Part shown: positions 1 through 8,490 of the stretch, piece after piece
How positions within the stretch are numbered: position 1 is the first letter of the stretch
Layout: the number at the start of each line of letters is the position of its first letter
Source: Nocardioides marmorisolisilvae
GTDB taxonomy: Bacteria; Actinomycetota; Actinomycetes; Propionibacteriales; Nocardioidaceae
Direction of reading: 5' to 3'
Length of the DNA: 64,000 bases
Assembly: GCF_003725775.1 (NCBI RefSeq)
Contig: NZ_RJSG01000002.1
Span: 1,658,564-1,722,563, forward strand
Notes under the pieces: generated by a model
Told to the model about the DNA's origin: nothing
The model's database searches: none
Seen by the model: the letters and a program-made list of their open reading frames with translations, nothing else
Position numbers and translations under genes: made by a program

Positions 1-727
1 TCTCGGGCCAGGTCAGGTGCAGCGCGTCCTCCAGGCTGAACCGGCCCTCGTAGAGGGCCGTGCCGATGATGGCGCCCTCGACGCCGACGTCGACGAGGTC
101 CATCAGTGCCTCGAGGTCGTGCAGCTCGGTGATGCCGCCCGAGGCCACCACCGGTCGGTCGGTGACCGCGCAGACGTCCTTGAGCAGCTGCAGGTTCGGG
201 CCCTGGAGCATGCCGTCCTTGTTCACGTCGGTGACGACGTAGCGGGCGCAGCCCTCGGAGTCGAGCCGGGCCAGCACCTCGTACAGGTCGCCGCCCTCGC
301 GGGTCCACCCGCGCGCCGCCAGGGTCGTGCCACGCACGTCGAGGCCGATGGCGACCCGGTCCCCGTACGTCGCGATCGCCTGCGCGCACCACTCGGGCTG
401 CTCCAGAGCTGCAGTGCCGATGTTGACCCGGCGGCAGCCGGTGGCCATCGCGGCGGCGAGCGACTCGTCGTCGCGAATCCCCCCGCTCATCTCGACCTTG
501 ATGTCGAGGCGGTCGACGATCTGGGCCTGTAGCTCGCGGTTGTTGCCCCGGCCGAAGGCAGCGTCGAGGTCGACGAGGTGCAGCCACTCGGCTCCGGCGT
601 CCTGCCAGCGCAGCGCGGCCTCGATCGGGTCACCGAACCGCTTCTCCGAGCCGGCGACGCCCTGGACGAGCTGCACCGCCTGGCCGTCGGCGATGTCGAC
701 GGCGGGCAGAAGTTCGAGGTGGGGCAC
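1..727 (-). CDS. priA: Phosphoribosyl isomerase A (HisA/PriA), 3' end cut by window
   Basis: This is a (beta/alpha)8-barrel isomerase of histidine synthesis that converts ProFAR to PRFAR. In actinobacteria without a separate TrpF it also acts on PRA in tryptophan synthesis. The protein starts [20 protein letters not shown], with the catalytic-type Asp in the first strand, and ends within the window at ...[15 protein letters not shown]. About 242 codons are present, close to the family length of 240-245, so only a few residues plus the stop lie outside. The GTG start at 727 is the only sensible start before the LELLPAVDI strand. The gene follows the 110-aa membrane protein by 8 nt and belongs to the his operon. 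Dual HisA/TrpF activity is inferred from the phylum, not seen in the sequence. Confidence 0.93.
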   Translation of the reverse strand, partial: MPHLELLPAVDIADGQAVQLVQGVAGSEKRFGDPIEAALRWQDAGAEWLHLVDLDAAFGRGNNRELQAQIVDRLDIKVEMSGGIRDDESLAAAMATGCRRVNIGTAALEQPEWCAQAIATYGDRVAIGLDVRGTTLAARGWTREGGDLYEVLARLDSEGCARYVVTDVNKDGMLQGPNLQLLKDVCAVTDRPVVASGGITELHDLEALMDLVDVGVEGAIIGTALYEGRFSLEDALHLTWPE

Positions 728-735
728 GGGTACTC

Positions 736-1068
736 CTAGAGGGCGAAGACGGAAGCGACGAGGAAGACGAAGGCCGAGATGACCAGGGCGCCGAACCTGG
801 CCTGCCAGTCCGGGCGGACCAGCCAGACCACGATCTGGGCGAAGAGCAGCAGGCCGACGATCGCCCGGACGCGGGACCGGCGACGCTCGGCGATGATGCC
901 GGTAGGACGGCCGGCGGACTTCAGTCCGAGCCGACGCAGCCGGGCGTCCCGGGCGGCCTTGCGGGCGCGCTGGTCCGCGGCCCTGGCGTCAGCCTCGGCC
1001 CGGGCCTGGGCCTTGACGGCGGCCTCGGCCTCGCGGACCTCGCGTCGGCGGGCGCGTTCCTTGCTCAT
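736..1068 (-). CDS. Small two-TM membrane protein inside the his operon
   Basis: A 110-aa protein I cannot assign to a characterised family. Residues 1-47 are rich in Ala, Arg and Glu and look like a charged helical or coiled-coil segment. A short linker is followed by two hydrophobic segments at about 68-84 and 92-110, the second reaching the C-terminus. It lies 24 nt after hisH and 8 nt before priA on the same strand, so it is almost certainly co-transcribed with the histidine genes. Similar small membrane ORFs occur between hisH and hisA/priA in other actinobacteria as far as I recall, but no function is known to me. A structural rather than catalytic role is likely because no conserved polar motif is visible. 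Confidence 0.8.
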   Translation of the reverse strand: MSKERARRREVREAEAAVKAQARAEADARAADQRARKAARDARLRRLGLKSAGRPTGIIAERRRSRVRAIVGLLLFAQIVVWLVRPDWQARFGALVISAFVFLVASVFAL

Positions 1069-1092
1069 GACGCGTGCCTCACAGAGCCGCCC

Positions 1093-1740
1093 TCACAGGG
1101 ACCCGACCCAGTTGCGCAGCAGGCGGGCGCCGGCGTCCCCGGACTTCTCCGGGTGGAACTGGGTCGCGCTCAGCGGTCCGTTCTCGACGGCAGCCACGAA
1201 ACGGTCGCCTGCCCCGGGAACGGATCCAGTCTCGGCCCAGACGACCGTGGGGGCCTCGGTGCGGTCGTTGGTGACCAGGGTCCAGTCGCGAACGCCGTAG
1301 GAGTGCACGAAGTAGAACCGCTCGGACTCGACGCCATCGAACAGCACGGTGCCCGGCGGCACCTCCACGGTGTTCCAGCCCATGTGCGGGACCACCGGCG
1401 CCTGGAGGCGCTCGACCACCCCGGGCCACTCGTCGCAGCCCTCGGTGGTCACGCCGTGCTCGACCCCGGTCGCGAAGAGCACCTGCATGCCCACGCAGAT
1501 GCCCAGCACCGGACGGCCTCCGGCGAGGCGTCGCCCGATGATCTCCGGACCCTTGACCCCCAGCAGGCCGGCCATGCAGGCGGCGTACGCGCCGACCCCG
1601 GGTACGACGAGACCGTCGGCCTCGAGGGCTGCGGTCTTGTCACCGGTCAGGGTGACCTCCGCGCCGGCCCGTTCGAGGGCGCGGACGGCGGACCGCAGGT
1701 TCCCCGAGCCGTAGTCGAGGACAGTGACCTTGGGGTTCAG
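1093..1740 (-). CDS. hisH: Imidazole glycerol phosphate synthase glutaminase subunit HisH, probable CTG start
   Basis: Class I glutamine amidotransferase that supplies ammonia to HisF for formation of IGP and AICAR. The nucleophile Cys is in GICVGMQ (about residue 82) and the His/Glu of the triad are in FHPEKSG (about 196 and 198), so the active site is complete at 215 aa. The conserved N-terminal strand [13 protein letters not shown] lies upstream of the first in-frame ATG, so an ATG start at 1575 would remove the Rossmann-like core. No ATG, GTG or TTG exists in the needed stretch. The best start is CTG at 1740, overlapping the hisB TGA as CTGA, with GAAGG 7 nt upstream. This implies translational coupling to hisB. 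A sequencing error is not needed to explain it. Confidence 0.88.
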   Translation of the reverse strand: MNPKVTVLDYGSGNLRSAVRALERAGAEVTLTGDKTAALEADGLVVPGVGAYAACMAGLLGVKGPEIIGRRLAGGRPVLGICVGMQVLFATGVEHGVTTEGCDEWPGVVERLQAPVVPHMGWNTVEVPPGTVLFDGVESERFYFVHSYGVRDWTLVTNDRTEAPTVVWAETGSVPGAGDRFVAAVENGPLSATQFHPEKSGDAGARLLRNWVGSL

Positions 1741-2339
1741 AGCGTGCCCTTCGTCGACGGCACGCCGCTCTCCCGCGGGTCCAGAGCCACGGCGTCGCGC
1801 AGGGCGCGGGCCACGGCCTTGAACTGCGACTCCACGATGTGGTGCGGGTCCCGTCCGGACAGCACCCGCACGTGCAGCGCGATCTGGGCGTGGTGGGCGA
1901 GCGTCTCGAAGACGTGCCGCGTCAGCGAACCCAGGTAGGCGTCACCGATGGACACGAACTGCTGCCCCTCGGGCTCACCGACGTGGACGCAGTAGGGCCG
2001 GCCGGAGACGTCCACGGCGCACTGCACCAGGGCCTCGTCCAGCGGGACCAGCGAGTCGCCGAAGCGACGGATCCCGGACTTGTCGCCGAGCGCCTGGAGC
2101 AGCGCGTCACCGAGCACGATCGCGGTGTCCTCCACCGTGTGGTGGGCGTCGATGTGGGTGTCGCCCTCGGTGATCACCCGGAGGTCGAACAGGGCGTGCC
2201 GACCGAACGCGGTGAGCATGTGGTCGTAGAAGCCGACGCCGGTCGAGACCTCGGTCCGGCCGCTGCCGTCCAGGTCGAGCTCGACGGTGACCTTGGACTC
2301 CTTGGTCACGCGCTCCAGCCGCGCAGTACGGGTGCTCAT
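1737..2339 (-). CDS. hisB: Imidazoleglycerol-phosphate dehydratase HisB
   Basis: A 200-aa monofunctional dehydratase converting IGP to imidazole acetol phosphate, sixth step of histidine synthesis. The paired metal-binding motifs are visible: DAHHTVED at about residues 64-71 and DPHHIVES at about 164-171, the repeats that bind two Mn ions in the 24-mer enzyme. There is no N-terminal phosphatase domain, unlike the enterobacterial bifunctional HisB. The ATG at 2339 overlaps the hisC stop (ATGA), and its own TGA overlaps the probable CTG start of hisH, so hisC-hisB-hisH translation is probably coupled. Confidence 0.97.
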   Translation of the reverse strand: MSTRTARLERVTKESKVTVELDLDGSGRTEVSTGVGFYDHMLTAFGRHALFDLRVITEGDTHIDAHHTVEDTAIVLGDALLQALGDKSGIRRFGDSLVPLDEALVQCAVDVSGRPYCVHVGEPEGQQFVSIGDAYLGSLTRHVFETLAHHAQIALHVRVLSGRDPHHIVESQFKAVARALRDAVALDPRESGVPSTKGTL

Positions 2340-3466
2340 GCTCGCTCCTCGTTCGCCATTGTCTCGGTGGGGGGTGCTGCCTCAAGTGTGGCGGTCAGCG
2401 CGCCGCGGAACGCACTCATTTCTTCCGGCGTACCGATCGAGACGCGCAACCAGCCCTCGGGTCCAGTCTCCCGGATCAGCACTCCGCGATCGAGCAGGCC
2501 CTGCCAGACCGCGTGCCGGTCGGCGAAGGTGCCGAACAGGGCGAAGTTCGCATCGGAGTCAGCCACCTGGTGGCCCTGCTCGCGCAGCCACGCCACGGTG
2601 CGGTCGCGCTCCTCGCGCAGCAGCGCGACGTTCCCGAGCAGCTCCGGTGCGTGGCGCAGCGCCGCGGACGCGGTCGCCTGCGTGACCGCGGAGAGGTGGT
2701 ACGGCAGCCGGACCACCCGGAGCGCGTCGCACAGCTCGGTGGAGGCAGCGAGGTACCCCAACCGCGCCCCGGCCAGGGCGAACGCCTTGCTCATCGTGCG
2801 GGTGACGACCAGATTGCGGTGCTCGCCGAGGAGCTCCAGGGCCGAGGGGGTGCCGCTGCGCCGAAACTCGGCGTAGGCCTCGTCGATCACGAGGACGCCG
2901 TCGTGCTCGGCGCACAGGGTCGCCAGCGTGCCGATCACGTCGTGCGGCAGCGCCGTTCCGGTCGGGTTGTTCGGGGAGGGCAGCAGCACGACCGACGGAC
3001 GGTGCTCGGCCAGGAGGTCGCGGGCGTGGTCGAGGTCGAAGCTGAAGTCCTCGCGCCGGCGGCCGGCGATCCAGCCGGTCATCGAGTCGCGGGCGTACTC
3101 CGGGTACATCGAGTACGTCGGGGCGAACGAGACCGCCACCCGGCCCGGTCCTCCGAACGCCTGGAGCAGCTGGAGCATGACCTCGTTGGACCCGTTGGCC
3201 GCCCACACCTGGTCGGCCGTGAGGTCGTTCCCGCCGTCGGTGTTCAGGTAGGCCGCCAGCCCGGTCCGGAGCTCGGTGAACTCACGGTCCGGATAGCGGT
3301 TCAGCGACGCCGAGGCCTCCGCCACCGCGGTCGCGATGTCGGCGATGCACGCGGCGGAGGGCCCGTAGGGGTTCTCGTTGACGTTGAGCTGGACGGGCAC
3401 GTCGAGCTGGGGAGCTCCGTACGGCTCGACGCCCCGCAGCTCGTCACGCAGGGGCGGCCAGGTCAC
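2336..3466 (-). CDS. hisC: Histidinol-phosphate aminotransferase HisC
   Basis: A 376-aa PLP-dependent class I/II aminotransferase that makes histidinol phosphate from imidazole acetol phosphate and glutamate. The substrate-binding N-terminus [10 protein letters not shown], the SPNNPTG loop (about 164-170), Asp195 in VIDEAYAE that pairs with the PLP ring nitrogen, and the Schiff-base Lys227 in [12 protein letters not shown] are all present. The GTG start at 3466 overlaps the hisD stop as GTGA. The frame stays open far upstream, but that part is antisense-like GC-rich noise in another frame of hisD. Confidence 0.96.
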   Translation of the reverse strand: MTWPPLRDELRGVEPYGAPQLDVPVQLNVNENPYGPSAACIADIATAVAEASASLNRYPDREFTELRTGLAAYLNTDGGNDLTADQVWAANGSNEVMLQLLQAFGGPGRVAVSFAPTYSMYPEYARDSMTGWIAGRRREDFSFDLDHARDLLAEHRPSVVLLPSPNNPTGTALPHDVIGTLATLCAEHDGVLVIDEAYAEFRRSGTPSALELLGEHRNLVVTRTMSKAFALAGARLGYLAASTELCDALRVVRLPYHLSAVTQATASAALRHAPELLGNVALLREERDRTVAWLREQGHQVADSDANFALFGTFADRHAVWQGLLDRGVLIRETGPEGWLRVSIGTPEEMSAFRGALTATLEAAPPTETMANEERA

Positions 3467-4800
3467 GACGGTTCCTGAGGAGGTTGCGCAGCAACCGTCT
3501 CGAAGAGCTCGATCCGCACGCGGACGGCGGCCCCGTGGCCCGGCAGGTCCTCGGCGTCGGCGAGCGTCATCACGTGGTCCGCGACCTCGGCGAGCGCCTC
3601 GGCGGAGTACTCGATCACGTGCACCGCCTTGAGGAAGGCACGCACCGAGAGCCCCGAGGAGTGGCAGGCGCACCCGGCCGTCGGCAGCACGTGGTTGGAG
3701 CCGGCGCAGTAGTCGCCCAGCGAGACCGGGGCGAACGCGCCGACGAAGACCGCTCCCGCGTTGCGGACCCGGCCGGCGACTCCGGCGGCGTCCGCCGTGT
3801 GGATCTCCAGGTGCTCGGCGGCGTAGGCGTTGACCACGTCCAGGCCCTGCTCCACGTCGTCGACGAGCACGATCCCGGACTGCTCGCCGGCCAGCGCCGT
3901 GCGGATCCGCTCGACGTGCCGGGTGACGGCGACCTGCTTGTCGAGCTCGGCGTCGACCTCGTCGGCCAGGCGAAGCGAGTCGGTGACCAGCACCGAGGCG
4001 GCCATCGGGTCGTGCTCGGCCTGGCTGATCAGGTCGGCGGCCACGTAGGCCGCATCGGCGGTGTCGTCGGCGAGGATCGCGATCTCGGTGGGCCCGGCCT
4101 CGGAGTCGATGCCGACGACGCCCTTGAGCAGGCGCTTGGCCGAGACGGTGTAGATGTTGCCCGGGCCGGTGACCAGGTCGACCTTGCGGCACGGTCCGGC
4201 ACCGTAGGCGAGCATGGCGATCGCCTGGGCTCCCCCGACGGCGTAGACCTCCTCGATGCCGAGCAGCTCGCAGGCCGCCAGGACCGTCGGGTGCGGCAGA
4301 CCGCCGAAGTCCTTCTGCGGAGAGCTGGTCAGGGCGATCGAGCCGACGCCGGCGACCTGGGCCGGGACCACGTTCATCACCACGGAGGACACCAGCGGCG
4401 CGACGCCGCCGGGCACGTAGAGCCCGACCCGGTCCACCGGGACCATCCGCTGGGTGACCCGGGCGCCCGGTCCGAGGTCGGTGACCACGTCGTTCTCCAG
4501 CTCGGCCTCGCAGGTGGCCCGCAGCCGGCGGATCGACTCCTCCAGGCCGGCGCGGACCGCCGGGTCGAGCTCGGCCAGGGCCGTGCGCAGCTTCTCGCGC
4601 GGGACCGCGATCTCGGTGTTCTGGACCCCGTCGAACTTCGCGGAGTACTCCAGGATCGCCTCGACCCCGCGGTCGCGGACGTCGTCGCAGATCGGCCGCA
4701 CCACGTGCAGCGCGGACTCGACGTCGAAGTCGGCGCGCGGCACCAGGGTGCGGTAGTCGGGAGAGGACGCGAGCCCTCTCAGATCGATCCTGCGCAGCAT
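3463..4800 (-). CDS. hisD: Histidinol dehydrogenase HisD
   Basis: First gene of the his operon. It is a 445-aa zinc and NAD-dependent enzyme that oxidises L-histidinol to L-histidine in two steps. Family motifs include the glycine-rich [15 protein letters not shown] stretch, [16 protein letters not shown] (zinc region), AEHLEIHT carrying the catalytic Glu-His pair, and the C-terminal [17 protein letters not shown] signature. I place the start at ATG 4800 (MLRRIDLRG), which fits other HisD N-termini. A further upstream ATG at 4848 would add 16 unsupported residues. The 82-nt gap to the divergent LON-domain gene must hold the operon promoter, but no clear -10/-35 pair stands out. Confidence 0.96.
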   Translation of the reverse strand: MLRRIDLRGLASSPDYRTLVPRADFDVESALHVVRPICDDVRDRGVEAILEYSAKFDGVQNTEIAVPREKLRTALAELDPAVRAGLEESIRRLRATCEAELENDVVTDLGPGARVTQRMVPVDRVGLYVPGGVAPLVSSVVMNVVPAQVAGVGSIALTSSPQKDFGGLPHPTVLAACELLGIEEVYAVGGAQAIAMLAYGAGPCRKVDLVTGPGNIYTVSAKRLLKGVVGIDSEAGPTEIAILADDTADAAYVAADLISQAEHDPMAASVLVTDSLRLADEVDAELDKQVAVTRHVERIRTALAGEQSGIVLVDDVEQGLDVVNAYAAEHLEIHTADAAGVAGRVRNAGAVFVGAFAPVSLGDYCAGSNHVLPTAGCACHSSGLSVRAFLKAVHVIEYSAEALAEVADHVMTLADAEDLPGHGAAVRVRIELFETVAAQPPQEPS

Positions 4801-4882
4801 GGGGGCAAGTCTAGGGAAGGCGGTGGCGCGACTCGGACCCGATTTCACCGCTCGGTCACCCGCCCGGGCATAGATTCAGAGC

Positions 4883-5557
4883 GTGACGAGCATTCCGGTC
4901 TTCCCGCTCAACGCGGTGCTCTTCCCCGGGGTCGTCACGCCCCTGCACATCTTCGAGGACCGCTACCGGGCGCTGATGCGGGATCTGCTGGCGATCTCGG
5001 ACCCCTCGGACCGGGTCTTCGCCGTGGTCGCCATCCGCGAGGGCTACGAGGTCGGCGAGCACGGGATGCAGTCGATGCACCGCACCGGGACCCTGGTCCA
5101 GCTCACCGAGTCCGAGCGGTACGACGACGGTCGGTTCGACATCGAGGTCACCGGCCGCCAGCGGGTCATCCTCAACACCGTCGACGGCAGCGGGGAGTAC
5201 CTGCGCGCCGACTGCGACCTGGTTGCCGACGACGCCGGACCCGTCGACGTCGAGGCGGCCGAGGAGGCCGAGCGCGCGCTCGCCGCCTTCGAGGAGTACC
5301 GCGACCAGCTCTCGGACCTGCGCGGCGGCCCGGTCCTCGCCGGCCCGATGCCCCACGACCCGACGTACCTCTCCTACTCGCTCGCCGCGACGTGCCTGCT
5401 CAGCCAGAGCGAGCGCCAGGAGCTGCTCGAGGCCCCGGACGCCGCCTCCCGGCTGCGGATGCTGCGGTTCTCGTTGCGCGAGGAGATGCGCGCGATGCGG
5501 GCCCTGCCCAGCCTGCCGGCGACCGAGGTCGCGCGGACCCGCTGGTCCCCCAACTGA
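4883..5557 (+). CDS. LON peptidase N-terminal (substrate-binding) domain protein
   Basis: A 224-aa protein made only of the LON N-terminal domain, without the AAA+ or protease parts. It begins TSIPVFPLNAVLFPGVVTPLHIFEDRY, the typical first strand pair of this domain, and a helical region occupies the C-terminal half. Such stand-alone LON-N proteins are common in bacteria and have no proven function; peptide or protein binding is presumed. The start is GTG 4883. The stop overlaps the ATG of the next gene (TGATG at 5555-5559), so it forms a two-gene unit with the YbaK deacylase. Confidence 0.9.
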   Translation: MTSIPVFPLNAVLFPGVVTPLHIFEDRYRALMRDLLAISDPSDRVFAVVAIREGYEVGEHGMQSMHRTGTLVQLTESERYDDGRFDIEVTGRQRVILNTVDGSGEYLRADCDLVADDAGPVDVEAAEEAERALAAFEEYRDQLSDLRGGPVLAGPMPHDPTYLSYSLAATCLLSQSERQELLEAPDAASRLRMLRFSLREEMRAMRALPSLPATEVARTRWSPN

Positions 5558-6057
5558 TGGCGAAGAAGACCCGAGCCGGCGCCGGCACCCCGGCCACGGT
5601 GACCCTGGAGGCGGCCGGGATCACCTTCAGCGTGCACACCTACGAGCACGATCCGGCGGCTGCCTCCTACGGGCTGGAGGCCGCCGAGGCGCTCGGGCTC
5701 GAGCCTGAGCTGGTGTTCAAGACCCTGCTGGCCGAGGCCGACGGCGAGCTCGTGGTGGGCATCGTCCCGGTCGGCGGCCACCTGGACCTCAAGGCCCTCG
5801 CCGCGACCGTGGGCGCGAAGAAGGCGGCGATGGCCGACCCGGCCGTCGCCGCACGGGTCACCGGGTACGTCGTCGGGGGCATCTCGCCGGTCGGGCAGAA
5901 GAAGCGGCTGCGCACGGTGCTCGACGAGACCGCCCTGCGGCACGCCCAGGTCTACGTCAGCGGCGGACGCCGCGGCCTCGACATCGGTCTGCGCCCCGAG
6001 GACCTGGTCACGATCACCGGGGCGCTGACCGCGTCGATCAGTCGGTCGAGATCTTGA
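5557..6057 (+). CDS. ybaK: Cys-tRNA(Pro)/Cys-tRNA(Cys) deacylase, YbaK/EbsC family
   Basis: A 166-aa trans-editing factor that removes mischarged amino acids, classically Cys from tRNA(Pro). The catalytic-type Lys is in LVFKTLLAE and the conserved glycine-rich loop is GGISPVGQKKRLRT near residue 107, both as in characterised YbaK. Length matches the family (155-170 aa). It is coupled to the preceding LON-domain gene by a TGATG overlap. Its 3' end overlaps the convergent DUF3352 gene by 20 nt. Exact tRNA specificity cannot be read from the sequence. Confidence 0.92.
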   Translation: MAKKTRAGAGTPATVTLEAAGITFSVHTYEHDPAAASYGLEAAEALGLEPELVFKTLLAEADGELVVGIVPVGGHLDLKALAATVGAKKAAMADPAVAARVTGYVVGGISPVGQKKRLRTVLDETALRHAQVYVSGGRRGLDIGLRPEDLVTITGALTASISRSRS

Positions 6058-7714
6058 CCAGGACGTGGCTGACGTTGCCGTCGAGCCACGAGCTGATCCC
6101 GAGCGACTGCAACGGCTTGGTGTTGTCGTCCGCCGTCTGCACGTCGGCCGCGCTCGAGCCGTCGTCACCGGCGAAGCGCAGCAGCGTCTCGCGCCAGGAC
6201 GAGTCGAAGTCCAGGTAGGCGACGACGGTGGACCGCTCGGCGTCGGGGACCGCCTCGACGAAGGCCTCCTTGCTGCCCAGCGACCCCTTCTTCGAGAGCT
6301 GGTCGGCGTAGTCCTTCGACGGGCTGAGCACGACGCGGCTGTCGTCCCCCGCCACCACGATCGGGATGTCGGAGAGCCGCACCCCGGTATGGTCCTCGAT
6401 CTTCGTGATCACGCTGCGGATCTTGGCGGCGTCACCGTGGATCACCAGGCCCACGGGGATGTCCTCAAAGCCCTGGATGTCGGAGAGATCCGCGGGAGCG
6501 TCACCGCCGAGGGACAGCGTGAGGGAGTCCCCGAGCACCGTCTGGAGGTCCTCGGGCAGCCTGAGCCCGATCTGGTCCTCCACGAACCCGAGCGCACCGC
6601 CGGACGGATCTCCGGACTTGAAGCCCTCGGTGAAGTTCTCGGCCGCGTTCTTCGGCACCCCGAACGCCAGGGCGAAGACGGTGTCGGCCGGCAGCGCGGC
6701 GACCTGCTTGCCCACCGGGGTGGTCGGCGCGACCTTGCCCAGGCCGCCCGCCGCGAACGAGAGCTCCATGCCCCCACCGGCGAACCGGACCGTTCCTGCC
6801 AGACCCTGGAACTTGTCCAGCTGGTCCTTCACCCCGGCCAGCGGGTCGGGGTCGTCGGCGGGTCGCACCCGCGGGGCCGAGAGACCGGACCCCTCACCGA
6901 GGGAGGAACTTCCGTCGAACGCCGAGGAGGAGTCGGCGCTGCCGCCGAAGACGTCGCTCCCGAGCTGGTCGAGCACGTCGGAGAGGTACTTGGTGGCGCG
7001 CTTGGCGACGTAGAAGTTGATCACCCCGGCGTCGCCGGCCTCGCCGTGCCAGCGCTTGTACGCCGGGTCGTCGGCCAGCGACTTCTTCTGGCCCTCGCTC
7101 AGGATCGTGTCCGCGTGCGCCTGGCTGTCACTGGCGATCAGGTAGTCGTCGCCGATCGCCCACTTGAAGTCGTCCCCGGCACCGGCGCAGTCCGCGATCC
7201 GGCTGAACCCGGTCCGGGCCTTGTCCCGGTCGGAGATCTGGAGCGCGATCACCGGAGCGGGTGAATCGCCACCGAGGTCGACGGCGCCGAACGCGGCGCG
7301 CTTGCCGATCCACGGCTTCACGTTCTTGTCGAAGTCGATGCCCTTGCAGTCACCCGACTCGGTTGCCTTGTCGAAGATGAACTTGCGCAGGTCGTCGTCG
7401 GTGTTCAGGCCGAGCGACTTCTTCAGGCCGGGGAACTTGCGGATCGTCTTGATCGCGTTGATCTTCTGACCCGCCGACGGGTTCAGGTCGACGCTGACCA
7501 CGGCGACGGTCGTCGACGGCAGCGCCTCCTCCGGCTGCGGGCCGCCGCCGAACAGGAACGAGTAGGCCGCCCAGGCGCCACTGCCGAGGACGGCGACCAC
7601 GAGCGCGGCCACGAGACCGATGACGAGCACGCGGCGACCACCGCTCGGGGCGGTGCCGAGCACCTCGGACTGGCTGTCGGCAGGCAGGTAGGACGGCGGC
7701 TGGGCGTCAGTCAT
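6038..7714 (-). CDS. DUF3352-type membrane-anchored extracellular protein
   Basis: A 558-aa protein with a cytoplasmic N-terminus (about 1-27), one transmembrane anchor at about 28-52, and a large extracytoplasmic region beginning EEALPSTTVAVVSVDLNPSAG. The repeated pattern of 'PADTVFALAFGVP' and 'ADQLSKKGSLGS'-like segments agrees with the DUF3352 family of actinobacterial surface proteins, whose function is unknown. Residues about 236-280 are a Ser/Gly/Asp-rich low-complexity linker. It is convergent with ybaK (20-nt overlap) and is followed upstream by another membrane protein gene. No catalytic motif is apparent. Confidence 0.85.
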   Translation of the reverse strand: MTDAQPPSYLPADSQSEVLGTAPSGGRRVLVIGLVAALVVAVLGSGAWAAYSFLFGGGPQPEEALPSTTVAVVSVDLNPSAGQKINAIKTIRKFPGLKKSLGLNTDDDLRKFIFDKATESGDCKGIDFDKNVKPWIGKRAAFGAVDLGGDSPAPVIALQISDRDKARTGFSRIADCAGAGDDFKWAIGDDYLIASDSQAHADTILSEGQKKSLADDPAYKRWHGEAGDAGVINFYVAKRATKYLSDVLDQLGSDVFGGSADSSSAFDGSSSLGEGSGLSAPRVRPADDPDPLAGVKDQLDKFQGLAGTVRFAGGGMELSFAAGGLGKVAPTTPVGKQVAALPADTVFALAFGVPKNAAENFTEGFKSGDPSGGALGFVEDQIGLRLPEDLQTVLGDSLTLSLGGDAPADLSDIQGFEDIPVGLVIHGDAAKIRSVITKIEDHTGVRLSDIPIVVAGDDSRVVLSPSKDYADQLSKKGSLGSKEAFVEAVPDAERSTVVAYLDFDSSWRETLLRFAGDDGSSAADVQTADDNTKPLQSLGISSWLDGNVSHVLVKISTD

Positions 7715-7776
7715 CGGATCCTCGAGAATTCTTGTGAGCTGGCTGTGGGCGGCACCCTACCGGTCGGGCGCGGGCC

Positions 7777-8490
7777 TCAGCGCTGGTTCTGCACAGCGTG
7801 GGCCGGGCCCGGGTACCCGTACGCCGCGGCGTGCTGCAGCCGGCTCGTCTCGCGGGCCTCGGTGATCCACAGCGCGATGATCCCGCCGACCAGCGCGGTG
7901 ATCGGCCAGAGGAACCAGATGCCGTGCGCGTCGACCTTCAGCTGGAGCGGCACCTTCCCGCCCACCGGGGTCGAGGCGAACATCGTGCTCGGGTCGTTCG
8001 GCCCGAGCATGAGGCCGAACTGGACCATCAGGAAGGTGGCGAGCGCGCCGCCCGCGCCGAGCAGCAGCACGAGCAGGATCGGATTGCGGCGTCGCAGCAG
8101 GCCGAGCACCAGGCCGCTGACCAGGCCGCCGACCGCGGCGATGACGAAGAACCAGCCGTCGGCACCGAACTGCTTGGCGAGCTGCTCCTCGTCCATGCTG
8201 GCGTTGTCCCGGGTGCGGGTGTACTCCGCCAATGGGGTCACCTGCCACCAGACCAGCGCACCGAGGAACGCGGCGACGGCGAACCAGGCGACCACCACCG
8301 ACAGCGTGGTCAGCCCGTCGCGGACGGCCGCGTTGCGGTCCTCGTCCCCGGCCTCGCCTCCGGGAAACGCGGGCGGCATCCCGGGCGGAACCGCGGGCGG
8401 GGGCGTCCACGACCACTCCGGCGCAGCACCGGGAACGGACTCGGGCACCGGCTCCGGCAGCGGCGGGCCCGGCGGGGTCAGCCCAGACAT
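7777..8490 (-). CDS. Four-TM hypothetical membrane protein with Pro-rich N-terminus
   Basis: A 237-aa protein. Residues 1-50 are proline-rich and probably disordered. Hydrophobic segments are visible around residues 61-83, 112-132, 137-158 and 192-213, with an extracellular loop of about 30 residues before the last. The pattern resembles the actinobacterial DUF2567-like membrane proteins, but I am not certain of that family. The ATG at 8490 overlaps the 3' end of dnaE by 13 nt, so it is translated behind dnaE. No function can be assigned. Confidence 0.78.
   Translation of the reverse strand: MSGLTPPGPPLPEPVPESVPGAAPEWSWTPPPAVPPGMPPAFPGGEAGDEDRNAAVRDGLTTLSVVVAWFAVAAFLGALVWWQVTPLAEYTRTRDNASMDEEQLAKQFGADGWFFVIAAVGGLVSGLVLGLLRRRNPILLVLLLGAGGALATFLMVQFGLMLGPNDPSTMFASTPVGGKVPLQLKVDAHGIWFLWPITALVGGIIALWITEARETSRLQHAAAYGYPGPAHAVQNQR

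Noticed and set aside
1575..1740. Frameshift or truncation of hisH
   Set aside because: The frame continues without a stop to the hisB junction and encodes the conserved N-terminus; only the start codon is unusual.
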